Shown piece after piece: positions 16,007 to 24,842 of a DNA stretch of 47,919 nucleotides (within the stretch, counting starts at the first letter, position 1; every line of letters starts with the position of its first letter). Location: the NCBI GenBank assembly GCA_028875335.1, contig JAPPEF010000025.1:1-47919 (forward strand). Reading direction: 5' to 3'. A program made the position numbers and the translations under genes. The DNA is from Gemmatimonadota bacterium. GTDB lineage: Bacteria > Latescibacterota > UBA2968 > UBA8231. The notes beneath the pieces are model-generated. The model had not been told where the DNA came from and did not search any database. It was given only the letters and a program-made list of their open reading frames with translations.

Positions 16007-18909
16007 GTTGTGCCTCCCGCAGCTCCATCGCCGAATAGCTCACTCTGCTCAAGCGGTGCTTCCTGCCGCTCTTTGCGCGCCAGATCGGAGATTTCGGGCC
16101 AGCTCTGGACTAGGCTGTTGTAGGAGAGGGCTTCGGCGGCGCGGCGCTTGCGTTCGCAGATGGTGTAGAGGCGGTAGGCTAGTTCGCGGGCGATATCGGC
16201 GGATGCACCGAGGCGGACCACGACCCGCGCTGCTGCTGGTTCGCCGCCAGTTTCCAAGGCGCGGATTAGGTGGTGGACGGCTTCCCACACGGTGAGCCGG
16301 TTGTCGGAGACCGGGTCCCAGTCGTCGGCTAATTCGTCCGGGCGCAGCAGGCGGACCTTGCCCGCGCTGGAGGCGAGGATGCCGCCTTCGACGATGCCAG
16401 CGATGCTGGTGTTTTTGGCTTTGGACAGGGTTTCGGCGACGCCGTATTCGCCCTCGTCGAAGCCTTGCTGCTCGAACCACGCCAAGGCCCAGCGGCTGTC
16501 GGGGTCGAAGTCGCCTTCCTGTTCGGCGAGCACTTCGTCGAGCATTTGGTTGATAAGCGCTAGGGCTTCGCGCACGGAAACGGGATTGCCTTCGGCGTCG
16601 AGTACTTTGGCGTAGCGGGTGAACACGGCCATGCCGGGGCCGATGGCGGCTTGGGCGAGATCGACTGGGGCGATATTGCCGGATTGCAGGTGGGCGAGGG
16701 CCGTGGGGAGTTCGGCTCTCAACGCGGCGACGAATTCGCGGCGGGTGGCCATTGGCGCGTCGGCAGGGCGTTGGCGGCAGACGAGGACGATGCTGGAGGC
16801 GAGGGCATTGGTGTTGTTGCCTATGACGCGACCTTGCTTCTCGGTGCGAATCGGCCACGTCCCAGCTACCGAGAGCCCGGCCTGAATCGTAGCATCTAAG
16901 AACGTTTCCCAGCCAGTGCTGGCAGTGCCGGTGTCGCCTTTGGTCTCGGACTGCTTGAAGGCGTAGTAGATGGTGATCGGAAAAACTGGGTGGGCCTGTT
17001 CAGCGAGTCGCCGCATTGCCTCGGTCATGCCCTCAAGAAAAAACACCTCGGCTTGTTTCTTGCTGCCGTGCCGATAGGGCGTCGCCACCAATTCCTCTGA
17101 TTTGGGAACGGCAAGCGTCGCAAAGAGATCGGGAAAAGTCGACTTAAGCGAATGGCGCAGCCAAACGTAGAAGAAATCGGAAAGGTCGGCATAGCCAATG
17201 TTGTCGTAATAAGGTGGGTCCGTAGAGACGAGTTTGTCCGAGGCAATCAACTGTTGATTCACGTCCGCTTGACACGCCGTGCCAGACTGACCATTTCCCA
17301 ATGTCTCAAAACTTTTCAACTGGCGTTCGAATAGATTCACATAGCTGCCTGATGATTCGCAGAAAAGGTTACTCTCAGCATAGTCCCAGACCATTGGAAT
17401 GGCTTGGCGGGCAAATACGCTACGCATCTGAGTATTGACGTTGTTCCAACCACAAATAGATGAGGAGTGATTTGCAATTTGGTTGATCAAAAGTGCCAGA
17501 TACACACCCACCGACTCAGCATACGTCATTGAGCCAGTGCCTCCATTCCGCAACGGCCGTTCGTCTTTGGGCAAATCGGCGTTGGCTGTATCCCGCTCGA
17601 TATGCTCCATCGCTTCCGCTACCAAGTCGGAGAAGGAGGTCAAGGCGACGAGCTGGCGGGGGGTAAAGAGGTCTCCGAAGGTGGTGAAGCCGTATTGCAC
17701 TGTCCAGAAGTTGCGGTGATCGTCAGGTAGTGTTGAATCCGGCTTCCAATCTGGCACTGCGTCTCCCGCAGCTTTTTCGTGTGCCTCTGTCGATGCCAAG
17801 TACACCCGGCCTCGGTCTCCCTCGGCAACAATCGCCATCAACCGCGCCCTCATGCGTCCAGCCCGGCCCTCGGCTTTGATGTGGTCGCCCGCCATCGGCG
17901 TTCCCGACATCAGGCATCGAAAGTTCGCCCCGCGTGCGAGCTTAGTCCCCGTCTTCGCCGCCTCCACATCCTCCGGCGTTCCCACCTTCACCACAAACCG
18001 ATACCCACGCCCCTCAATCACCGGCTCGACATACGCCTCCTTCCCCTTCTTCGTCGAAAGCATAAAGGTCGAGGCCAGCGGCACCTCCACATCGGCAAAC
18101 GCCGGATTCGGGCTTCTCACCGTCCGCGCCCACAGCCACGCAATCACCGTCAGCTTGCGCCCCTTGTATCGTTCAAGGTCGGGCCGCTCCCGCATCATCT
18201 CCTCGGTAATCTCAACCTGCGGATACAGATGCCCAATGCGCCGCTCGGCCTCGTCGCGCATCCACTGGCCATAGTAGCGCACATCCTCGGCCAGCCCCTG
18301 CGCCCCCTTCCATTCGCGCTCGATCAGACTCCTTTCCTCGCGGGACGCCGGATTCACCGGCGACTGCCCGGCGAACTTCGGCGGTATCTCGATCATAGCC
18401 TTGTTGATGAGCACCGCCACCGGATTGAGGTCACTGGCATGAGCTTCAAGCCCCAACCGCTGCGCTTCCAACGGCAACGCACCGCCACCAGCAAACGGAT
18501 CGTGAAAGGCCGGCAGCTTGTCCGGGTCGAACAATTCGACGGCACGCGGGTGATCGGCATGGTCAGCACAGGTTCGCCGCCAGCTCTTGCGAATTTCTTT
18601 CCGCGCCTGTTCCAGCACCTTCTCGTTAGTGGTATTCTCCCACTTCACCAATTCTTCGATGAGTCGGAACAGCCGCTCGCGCTCCTTTTCTTGGTCTGCC
18701 TCCGTAGGGAACAAATCGGGGCTAGCCGACGGATCATCGACCATCTGCGCAAAAATCACCGCCCGCGCCGCCGCCAACGGCCGCCGCGCCCACCACAAAT
18801 GCAGCGTACTCGGATGCCCGTGCCGAATAGACTTCTCCCGTGCCGACGCGGCGTTGATCGCGTCGAGCGGCAGGGCGACTTCAATTAGTTTTTTGCGGGG
18901 AGACGTCAT
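16003..18909 (-). CDS. DUF1156 adenine-specific DNA methyltransferase
   Basis: This 968-residue protein begins [18 protein letters not shown], then [18 protein letters not shown], the DUF1156 signature. The SAM-binding motif DPFAGGG is at 137-143, and the catalytic D-P-P-Y is at about 564-567 ([19 protein letters not shown]). These are the marks of an N6-adenine methylase with inserted zinc-ribbon-like and specificity regions. It presumably marks self DNA for the nearby restriction components. I use the ATG at 18909, not 18942, because it gives a 4-base ATGA overlap with the upstream gene and matches the N-terminus of the remnant at 21028. Its own stop overlaps the start of the nucleotidyltransferase remnant. 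Confidence 0.92.
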   Translation of the reverse strand: MTSPRKKLIEVALPLDAINAASAREKSIRHGHPSTLHLWWARRPLAAARAVIFAQMVDDPSASPDLFPTEADQEKERERLFRLIEELVKWENTTNEKVLEQARKEIRKSWRRTCADHADHPRAVELFDPDKLPAFHDPFAGGGALPLEAQRLGLEAHASDLNPVAVLINKAMIEIPPKFAGQSPVNPASREERSLIEREWKGAQGLAEDVRYYGQWMRDEAERRIGHLYPQVEITEEMMRERPDLERYKGRKLTVIAWLWARTVRSPNPAFADVEVPLASTFMLSTKKGKEAYVEPVIEGRGYRFVVKVGTPEDVEAAKTGTKLARGANFRCLMSGTPMAGDHIKAEGRAGRMRARLMAIVAEGDRGRVYLASTEAHEKAAGDAVPDWKPDSTLPDDHRNFWTVQYGFTTFGDLFTPRQLVALTSFSDLVAEAMEHIERDTANADLPKDERPLRNGGTGSMTYAESVGVYLALLINQIANHSSSICGWNNVNTQMRSVFARQAIPMVWDYAESNLFCESSGSYVNLFERQLKSFETLGNGQSGTACQADVNQQLIASDKLVSTDPPYYDNIGYADLSDFFYVWLRHSLKSTFPDLFATLAVPKSEELVATPYRHGSKKQAEVFFLEGMTEAMRRLAEQAHPVFPITIYYAFKQSETKGDTGTASTGWETFLDATIQAGLSVAGTWPIRTEKQGRVIGNNTNALASSIVLVCRQRPADAPMATRREFVAALRAELPTALAHLQSGNIAPVDLAQAAIGPGMAVFTRYAKVLDAEGNPVSVREALALINQMLDEVLAEQEGDFDPDSRWALAWFEQQGFDEGEYGVAETLSKAKNTSIAGIVEGGILASSAGKVRLLRPDELADDWDPVSDNRLTVWEAVHHLIRALETGGEPAAARVVVRLGASADIARELAYRLYTICERKRRAAEALSYNSLVQSWPEISDLARKERQEAPLEQSELFGDGAAGGTT

Positions 18910-19373
18910 GCGCCGAGTGCCTTCGTCAAGCGATCGCCGCATTTGATCACCGTTATACCTTTTCGTTGTCCACGCAATTGTAACCTCTTGTCGCGAAGTC
19001 TGTTGAGATCATTTCGATGGATTTTTTTGCCATGAGCAAGGACTGGAGCAAATTGTAAGGTAATACCTTGGGGGAGCCACATATTTGCCATTCGGGTGCC
19101 TCCTTCAAGTTGCTCCGATACCTCACTGACGCTCAATCTGCCGCTCTTCAACTCAATCGGTGCTACCCAAGTCGCATTGCGTTCTTCGCCGACGAACAGA
19201 TAGTCACACCGTTTCTCATCAGCCGGAATCGGCAGGTCGTTGCAATCCATATCGACAATGACCCGTACCGGCGGTGCCCCGGCCAAATCAACCCGGCATT
19301 TGTCTTTATTGCAGTGAGCGGTACGGCAGCCATCGGGTATTATGCGGGCAATCGACGCGACTGTACCACTCAT
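18906..19373 (-). CDS. Small PD-(D/E)XK-like protein, candidate effector nuclease
   Basis: I do not recognise this 155-residue protein as a named family. Its middle shows a plausible PD-(D/E)XK core: D57 in CDYLFVG, then E74-L-K76 in APIELKSG, then Q88 in SEQLEGG. This order and spacing are typical of restriction-like nucleases. Several cysteines near the N-terminus (C16, C21, C26) could bind zinc. It is locked between its neighbours by two ATGA overlaps, with the AAA ATPase upstream and the methylase downstream. That implies fixed stoichiometry with the ATPase. I infer an ATPase-gated nuclease effector, by analogy with other ATPase-nuclease defence pairs. It could also be a DNA-binding protein with a dead fold. 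Confidence 0.6.
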   Translation of the reverse strand: MSGTVASIARIIPDGCRTAHCNKDKCRVDLAGAPPVRVIVDMDCNDLPIPADEKRCDYLFVGEERNATWVAPIELKSGRLSVSEVSEQLEGGTRMANMWLPQGITLQFAPVLAHGKKIHRNDLNRLRDKRLQLRGQRKGITVIKCGDRLTKALGA

Positions 19374-20899
19374 TGGGTATTGCGGGCCTGTATGCGATTG
19401 AAAATATCCACACTATCGTTGTACAGCGCCAAGCTGACATCATCGTAATCGGTCGGATAGAGGCCGGTTTCTTCATCCAGCTTTATTTCCTTCACTACCG
19501 AACCCCTCGGGCGGAGCTTCGGCTTGAATAGCCATGCTCCCACTTGGTCGGGACGCAGTGCGAAATCACCTTGGGGGATCTTCTTTCGGCGGGCCTCGGG
19601 AAGTTTGGAGCGCTGTACGATGTTGCCGAGTTCCTCTAGCACCCACTCGCTGTGCGTCGTGACGATTACTCTGACGCCCGCGTGAACGATCGCCGCGATT
19701 TGGCGGATGAATTCGACCTGCATGGCCGGATGTAGATGCGCTTCCGGCTCTTCTATGATCAGGGTCTCGCCGGGCTGAACTACATGGCGCAGATACAAGA
19801 CTATCGGCGCGAGTTCCGAGACCATCGACGAGGTGTTCATCAGAGGGAGGGCGTTCTTCCAGCCGTCGGGTTTATAGAAAAACTGCGGATAGCCCATTTC
19901 CGACGTTTTGATTTGAACCGAGCCTGTGAGGATCGCTTGCTCAATGCGCTTGGCCAGAGCGTCTGCTTTGTTGCTCTGACGTTCCGCAAGATCGCCCAAT
20001 TCGATGAGCTGCTTGAGAAAATCGGTGACAACGCCGGAAAGGTCTGGCAGCGGATCGCCTTGGCGAAGCCCGGGTTGCGAGGCGCGGTTGAGCAAGGAAC
20101 CGAGGAGCACGCGATGAGCGTGCATTATGCCCGTGCGATCAGCGGGGAGATAATGAGCGGGGCGGCTCATCGGGCCGAGGATGAAGGAAAGGACGGAATT
20201 GGCAAGGTTCTGCGACACTTCCCACACGCCCGCCCTTCTGTCTATATCGTCGCGCCAGCTAAGGAATCTCGAAGAGTAACCATACCTTTTCGGCGATTCT
20301 TCGACCCGCAAAGGTGCCCCCTCGGGGATAACGGTGATTAGCTGAGGTCCCGTCCTCGTCATCGCAAGGGCGTATTTGAACGGTGCCGTATTGGCGCCTT
20401 CTCCCAATCCGCTGCTTTGCAAGGTAACCTCAGCCTTATTGCTGCCCGAATGGCGAATCAGATTCTTTGTGCCATCTACGCCAAAACACCTCGTGATTTC
20501 CTCATCGAGTACCTCTTTAAAACCATCAACGTCTCGGAGTAGCGGAAGCACCAAGTCCACGACCGGAGCCGACAGAGCCGCACCACGCTCGTGGTTTTCT
20601 ACTTCCCATTCTCGTAATGCTTGTAAGATGCGGTCGAATTCGGCACCGGGCAGGTGGAAGTACGGCTCTTCGCCCTTCAGAAATTGAGAGATTGGGCCTG
20701 TAACCGGCCGTTCTATAGGGTAGGGGCCTGCCTCAAAAAACCGATGCAGCGCATAGATCAGGATCGCCAGATAGGATTTCCCGGTATTGCTCGGCCCAAC
20801 AAATACGGTCAGCGGACGCAGATCGATCTTGGCCTCGACGATCGGCCCGAAATTGGCCACTTCAAGTTCAAGTGCGTCTTGTTTGGCTAAACCGTTCAT
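19370..20899 (-). CDS. AAA family (OLD/AAA15-like) ATPase without TOPRIM domain
   Basis: This 509-residue SMC-like ATPase has Walker A GPSNTGKS at 35-42 following an F-G-P-I start. A long helical insertion separates it from Walker B LIIEEPEAHLHP near 381-392, and a switch histidine follows in VTTHSEWVLEEL. This is the arrangement of OLD/AAA15 ATPases. The C-terminus is short and lacks the TOPRIM nuclease of true OLD proteins, so a partner is expected to cut. The overlapping small gene downstream fits that role. GGGAGATGG precedes the ATG, and the start is 18 bases after the stop of the methylase remnant. The ATPase probably senses a phage or DNA signal and licenses the effector, by analogy with PARIS- and Septu-type systems. 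Confidence 0.85.
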   Translation of the reverse strand: MNGLAKQDALELEVANFGPIVEAKIDLRPLTVFVGPSNTGKSYLAILIYALHRFFEAGPYPIERPVTGPISQFLKGEEPYFHLPGAEFDRILQALREWEVENHERGAALSAPVVDLVLPLLRDVDGFKEVLDEEITRCFGVDGTKNLIRHSGSNKAEVTLQSSGLGEGANTAPFKYALAMTRTGPQLITVIPEGAPLRVEESPKRYGYSSRFLSWRDDIDRRAGVWEVSQNLANSVLSFILGPMSRPAHYLPADRTGIMHAHRVLLGSLLNRASQPGLRQGDPLPDLSGVVTDFLKQLIELGDLAERQSNKADALAKRIEQAILTGSVQIKTSEMGYPQFFYKPDGWKNALPLMNTSSMVSELAPIVLYLRHVVQPGETLIIEEPEAHLHPAMQVEFIRQIAAIVHAGVRVIVTTHSEWVLEELGNIVQRSKLPEARRKKIPQGDFALRPDQVGAWLFKPKLRPRGSVVKEIKLDEETGLYPTDYDDVSLALYNDSVDIFNRIQARNTQ

Positions 20900-20917
20900 A
20901 TTTCCATCTCCCGGTAT

Positions 20918-21028
20918 TTATCGCAATTGACAACTGCCAGCTATAATGGACTTTTCTCTTGCCGACGCGGCGTTGATGGCGTCAAGCGGCAGGGCGACTT
21001 CAATGAGCTTTTTACGGTGGCTAGTCAT
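20918..21028 (-). pseudogene. 5' remnant of a second, divergent DUF1156 methylase gene
   Basis: The first 27 codons match the intact methylase starting at 18909, with the shared run [20 protein letters not shown]. The offset is exactly 2119 bp and about 80 bp align. Differences are mostly at silent positions (for example CTC/CTT, GCG/GCC, CGG/AGA, GAG/GAA). The copy is therefore not a recent duplicate but comes from a homologue that evolved under selection. After K-S the frame runs into nine unrelated codons and TAA. The start is 24 bases after the upstream gene's stop, the position a functional methylase would occupy. As a 36-codon frame ending 18 bases before the ATPase ATG, it may now act as a leader for that gene. 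Confidence 0.85.
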
Positions 21029-21052
21029 CTTGGAACTACCATCTATCAGTGA

Positions 21053-21478
21053 TCACTCTTCGTGTGGGTTGGGGCGGCTATGCCAGCGTGAAACATCTGC
21101 CAGTTCTTTTGCATGTTGCTTCTGTACTTCCCGATCTTCGGCAGCTAGCTCCGGCAGGACAATATCCGCATGGTACGGATTGTCATGTAGCGGATTAGCA
21201 ACCACTCCCCGCTCATTACGGTCCGCCTCCTCGGCAGTAGTCGAGGCCCATCCGTAGAACGTGGCGTTACGCGCTACCGCTGCCTTATCAGCGATTGCTG
21301 CAACAACCTCATCCGATGGAGCGACACTAAGTCGGTCAACCGAGATATCGGTTTCGCCTGATTTTTCCAGAAAAATATGATACGGAGCTCTAGATCGCTT
21401 CGCACGCGCTGCATTTTTGCTCGAAAATACACGGCGCCCGAGTTCCTCCTCTGACGCAATGCTCTCTGGAACCTTCAC
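21053..21478 (-). CDS. Unknown protein, third gene of a three-gene module
   Basis: This is a 141-residue protein without a family I can name. It is hydrophilic, lacks signal or membrane segments, and has an arginine/lysine-rich start (KNAARAKRSRAPYHIFLEK). A well-formed C-terminal half contains HDNPYHADIVLPELAAEDRE. The GTG start overlaps the stop of the upstream gene (GTGA), so it is translationally coupled. The remnant methylase start follows 24 bases after its stop. G+C content is lower than in the flanking metabolic genes, in line with transfer. The high His/Asp/Glu content of the C-terminal part could suggest metal binding, but nothing in the sequence proves it. Confidence 0.75.
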   Translation of the reverse strand: MKVPESIASEEELGRRVFSSKNAARAKRSRAPYHIFLEKSGETDISVDRLSVAPSDEVVAAIADKAAVARNATFYGWASTTAEEADRNERGVVANPLHDNPYHADIVLPELAAEDREVQKQHAKELADVSRWHSRPNPHEE

Positions 21479-22179
21479 TGAGCTTGATCGCTCTCATGTT
21501 CCAGTTCGGCCAATGCTTCACGCACAAACCCGTCGGGAAGCCTCTCGGTAGTAGAATACCGGGCGCGGCGAAGATTGCCGTTCATGTTGACAAGGCACAG
21601 CGCACCCCCTTCCGAGTCACACAGTAACAGCACCGATCGCCCATACCCACCCGGTGCGTCAATAGCAATTTCGCCGTCTGGTGTGGGATACACCTCGAAA
21701 CGGCGAGGTGAAATTCTATACATTTCTCTCAACTGGCGATCCGCGTTTTCCAGTGCTATACTGGAAGGCACTGGGAACCCTTCTTCGATTGCTTCATCGG
21801 TTGTGTTCTGAAGATCGTCCAAAGCATTGACGAGTTCGACTGGGAAGCTACTTGCCCCATGTGCAACAAACTCAATCAAGCTGTTCAGATCCGACGAGAA
21901 AGCCCGTGGACCTAAATAGATAAGAATAGACGAAGCCCTTTGTACGAAATGATCTTCGGACTGCGTATTATCGATCTGGTGTTCTATACCGCCCCAACAA
22001 CTAGAAAGGAAGATTGGGGATTTTGAAACATATTCAGGCGGTTTAGTAAGGTCCAGTTGGGACCAATCAGGCGGTTCGTAAGGTATAAGTAGAGGATCAT
22101 CATATTGCATGGTTTCAGACGTTGTGACTGGATTGGCAACAAGAGTTAGAACCGGATTTGGTTGAGTGGACATTTTCAT
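21475..22179 (-). CDS. Unknown protein, second gene of a three-gene module
   Basis: I do not recognise this 234-residue protein. It has an N-terminal low-complexity stretch and a helical middle (ALENADRQLREMYRI). The C-terminal half looks like a small beta domain: RRFEVYPTPDGEIAIDA, then GRSVLLLCDSEGGALCLV. The start is the ATG at 22179, whose ATGA overlaps the stop of the upstream gene. The longer frame from 22236 would run deep into that gene. Coupling on both sides shows the three genes act as a unit. The beta half could be a ligand- or peptide-binding domain; this is only a guess from composition. Confidence 0.75.
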   Translation of the reverse strand: MKMSTQPNPVLTLVANPVTTSETMQYDDPLLIPYEPPDWSQLDLTKPPEYVSKSPIFLSSCWGGIEHQIDNTQSEDHFVQRASSILIYLGPRAFSSDLNSLIEFVAHGASSFPVELVNALDDLQNTTDEAIEEGFPVPSSIALENADRQLREMYRISPRRFEVYPTPDGEIAIDAPGGYGRSVLLLCDSEGGALCLVNMNGNLRRARYSTTERLPDGFVREALAELEHESDQAQ

Positions 22180-22877
22180 TGCCTTTCGTAGAATTTCTTT
22201 ACCAGCAATTGGAAATCGGACAGGTCCTGCCTCCACGAATCGATAATAGACAACAACCTCACGATGCGCTCTCGCGGAGTGGTCTCCGTAATATCACGGT
22301 GAAAATTAGCCTGAAACAGCATTCCAGGGATTTGGTTCCCGTCAGCTCCCTTCTTTTTTGCTTCAGCGATATCTAGTAAGATTGTGCGTCCGGTATACTG
22401 GTAAATCGCCTTTAGCTGAATTTCTGGAGTAAGGTCTTTAAATGACATCCATGCGCCTTTATCGATCAATGCCTCTGCTGCCCTGTCGGCTGCTTCTCCC
22501 TCGGAAGGTCTATAGACTTTCAGGTTAATGCCGACGGCTCGGTATGGGACGTGCGGAACTTTCTCCAAATAACGCTTTGCCATTTCTGGACAAATGATGT
22601 CCTCCATGGCCAACTTGTCCCCCCTCTGTTCAAATATAACGCGGTCCGGGTCTGCCTTCACGGCGAGACCGCCCTTGAAAGTAACTTGTGAATAGGCATG
22701 GGTTGATATACAAGGCTCCTGTACCTGCCTATTCGCATCCACGATTCCGTTGTAGTACAAGAAATCTGGATTCAAGATAGACGGATTGTTTGAAGTCGCG
22801 ACCAAGACAACAGAGAATTCGATAAGATCGACATTCCGATCATCTCCTCCGTTGCTGTTCGTTTGCTTCTGGCCCAT
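22176..22877 (-). CDS. Unknown protein, first gene of a three-gene module
   Basis: This 233-residue protein begins with a short polar tail and then a beta-rich domain (NVDLIEFSVVLVATSNNPSI). A mixed region KRYLEKVPHVPYRAVGINLK and a helical C-terminus follow. The general pattern recalls TIGR04255-type proteins of unknown function, but I cannot confirm it. It is the first gene of the leftward block. GAGGGGA lies about 9 bases before the ATG, and 220 bp of free DNA upstream must hold the promoter. A 13-bp perfect dyad (CCGTCA-C-TGACGG) is at 23010-23022, possibly a regulator site. Its stop overlaps the next start by 4 bases. Confidence 0.75.
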   Translation of the reverse strand: MGQKQTNSNGGDDRNVDLIEFSVVLVATSNNPSILNPDFLYYNGIVDANRQVQEPCISTHAYSQVTFKGGLAVKADPDRVIFEQRGDKLAMEDIICPEMAKRYLEKVPHVPYRAVGINLKVYRPSEGEAADRAAEALIDKGAWMSFKDLTPEIQLKAIYQYTGRTILLDIAEAKKKGADGNQIPGMLFQANFHRDITETTPRERIVRLLSIIDSWRQDLSDFQLLVKKFYERQ

Positions 22878-23098
22878 ACTAGAGATCCCCTCACGTGCGG
22901 ATTTAATTGCTATCCTCGGGCAGGGATAAGAATATCTATTCTCTTGAAGGAAAGGACAACCGGCAGCCCCGCCTTCAGGAGCGAGGCGCTCTTGTCGTGC
23001 AGACGCTGACCGTCACTGACGGATACGCATAGGGAGCTACTGATGTTGTCAGACTCTCGGCCGGCAACTGATTCAGTCATGGTTTCGGTCTTACCCCC

Positions 23099-23893
23099 TC
23101 AAACCCTCCCAGGGAAAGATCGTCCCCGCACCTGCTTAAAGGGCGGCATTTTGGGTGCGTCGGTGACCGCCTCGTCGCGCCAGGAAGTCGCGCGCATGTA
23201 GTGTACGGCATAGCCCCTGCGCCGCGTGCCAGTCAGATTGGCGTTGCTCTGGTGCAGCGTTAGGCTGTGGTGGAAGCTGATGCTGCCGGCGCGGAGGGGA
23301 GCGGGCCGGATGGGCCAGCCGCCGCTTTCCAGATCGGCGACAAAAGGGGCCAAACGCTCGCCCCGCAACATACCCCAGCGGTGAGTGCCTGGGGCAAAGT
23401 TGAGGCAGCCGTTGTCGAGGGTGGCCGCGTCAATAGCGGTCCAAGCGGAGACCAAGTCCATGGGGAAAATGTCGCGCCAAGAGGCCGAATCCTGATGCCA
23501 GCCCTGCGCCGAGCCCGTGCGCGGCGCTTTCATAAAGAGCTGGTCGCCGTACATCTTGATGTCGTCGGTGCCGAGCAGGTCGGCGATGATGTCGGCTATC
23601 TTGGGGTGGGTGACGTGGGCCCACATTACGTCGTCGTACACCGCTATGTTGTACAATTTGCGCACGGATAGCACTTGGTCGGTGACGGCTTTTTCGCCGC
23701 GGCGGAAGACGGGTTCGAGCTGGATGCTGGTGTCGGGAATGTGGTCGAGTTCGCCGGTGGCGATGCGGTCGGTATGGGCTGCTAAAGAGGCGACTTCGTC
23801 GGGGGTCAGCACATCTTCGACGGTCAGGCAGCCGTCGAGGTAGAAGCGTTCGACTTGATCGGGGGTGAGGTGGCGCAGGGTTTGTTGGGTCAC
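23099..23893 (-). CDS. Phytanoyl-CoA dioxygenase (PhyH) family protein
   Basis: This 264-residue Fe(II)/2-oxoglutarate oxygenase has the metal triad as H-Q-D in GWHQDSASW plus a distal histidine in SLTLHQSNAN. The following R-R-G-Y-A-V-H-Y supplies the co-substrate arginine. It also has the PhyH segment NGCLNFAPGTHRWG. The start is a GTG at 23893, supported by AGGAGGAGACC just upstream. It lies at the end of a leftward series with a dehydrogenase and a sulfatase, so it may act on a released sugar or small molecule. It is independent of the defence block, whose first gene is 220 bp away on the same strand. The substrate is unknown. Confidence 0.9.
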   Translation of the reverse strand: MTQQTLRHLTPDQVERFYLDGCLTVEDVLTPDEVASLAAHTDRIATGELDHIPDTSIQLEPVFRRGEKAVTDQVLSVRKLYNIAVYDDVMWAHVTHPKIADIIADLLGTDDIKMYGDQLFMKAPRTGSAQGWHQDSASWRDIFPMDLVSAWTAIDAATLDNGCLNFAPGTHRWGMLRGERLAPFVADLESGGWPIRPAPLRAGSISFHHSLTLHQSNANLTGTRRRGYAVHYMRATSWRDEAVTDAPKMPPFKQVRGRSFPGRV

Positions 23894-23998
23894 GGGACGG
23901 TCTCCTCCTTTAAGTTAGACCGATAATTCTCCGCCCACTCTTTGAGCGGGATATCCTCGTCTTGGGGCCGCTAATAACGCGATACCGATACTCAAGCA

Positions 23999-24796
23999 TC
24001 ACTTCCACATGCAAAAGCCGCCGTCCACCACCAAGTTGTGCCCGGTGATATAGTCGGCGGCGGGCGAGGCTAAAAAGCGCACCGCTCCCTTCATGTCCAT
24101 GCCGTCGCGGCCCATGCGGCCCAAGGCGGTGGCCTCGCTGTACGCATCGATAAAGGCCTGGGGTTGGCCGCGCTCAAAGCCGCCGGGCGAAATGGCGTTG
24201 ACCCGCACCCCCATAGGAGCTAAATAGGCGGCCGCGTCCATCGTCAGACCGATGACGCCGGCTTTGGCTGCGGCGTAGTCAAGCGGTTGTTGGAGCAAGC
24301 CGCTGTGCTGGTACATGCGGCGGTCGCGGCCGACTAGACCGGCGATGGAGGCGATGTTGATAATGGAGCCCGAGCCTTGTTCGGCCATGATGCGGCCGAA
24401 GATTTGGCAAGAGAAGAGGGGGCCGGTCAAATTGGTGTCGATGAGCAGGCGGGCGTCTTCGGGCTTGCGCTCGAATAGGTCGGTGGTAGAAAGCCCCAAG
24501 CCGCCGCCGGCGTTGTTGACCACCACATCGACTCGACCTTGCCACTGGCGCACGTCTTGGGCGAATTGGCTGAGGGCGGCGTGGTCGCAGATGTCGAGGG
24601 CGGCGCTGTACACCTCACAGCCGTAGGTCTCTTTGAGATGCTCGGCGGTGGCTTGGGCACTGGCTTCTTGGCGGGAGGTGATGGCCAGATGACAGCCGGC
24701 GTCGGCTAAGCTCTCGGCCATGTCGCGGCCCAAATCTCGGGCCCCGCCGATCACCACGGCCACTTGGCCGGTCAAGTCGAAAAGTTCTGTGCTCAT
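23999..24796 (-). CDS. Short-chain dehydrogenase/reductase (SDR)
   Basis: This 265-residue classical SDR has a cofactor loop GGARDLGRDMA near the N-terminus, the NNAG motif, a catalytic serine in IINIASIAG, and the Y-x-x-x-K pair in LDYAAAKAG. It ends with ITGHNLVVDGGF. The length and the ending fit gluconate 5-dehydrogenase/3-oxoacyl-reductase-like members that oxidise sugars or sugar acids with NAD(P). The insertion RDRRMYQHSGLLQQ before the catalytic tyrosine is seen in sugar-dehydrogenase members. CAGGAGC precedes the ATG. It lies between a sulfatase and a PhyH gene on one strand, which suggests a shared catabolic route for a sulfated or decorated sugar. The exact substrate is unknown. 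Confidence 0.9.
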   Translation of the reverse strand: MSTELFDLTGQVAVVIGGARDLGRDMAESLADAGCHLAITSRQEASAQATAEHLKETYGCEVYSAALDICDHAALSQFAQDVRQWQGRVDVVVNNAGGGLGLSTTDLFERKPEDARLLIDTNLTGPLFSCQIFGRIMAEQGSGSIINIASIAGLVGRDRRMYQHSGLLQQPLDYAAAKAGVIGLTMDAAAYLAPMGVRVNAISPGGFERGQPQAFIDAYSEATALGRMGRDGMDMKGAVRFLASPAADYITGHNLVVDGGFCMWK

Positions 24797-24842
24797 GGGG
24801 GTGCTCCTGGCGCGGGCAATATAGGCGTCTAAAGGTGGGGGA

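Noticed and set aside
15831..16052. A 73-codon reverse-strand frame across the methylase end
   Set aside because: The overlapping frame with the GSHARG nucleotidyltransferase motif and ATGA coupling explains this DNA better.
7420..18909. Calling the block DISARM or BREX
   Set aside because: I see no DrmA/DrmB/DrmC-like genes and no BrxL, PglZ or BrxC. The helicase and methylase alone do not justify either name.
23010..23022. The 13-bp dyad as an operator of the defence block
   Set aside because: Arms of 6 bases occur easily by chance in 220 bp. I list it only as a possibility in the gene entry.
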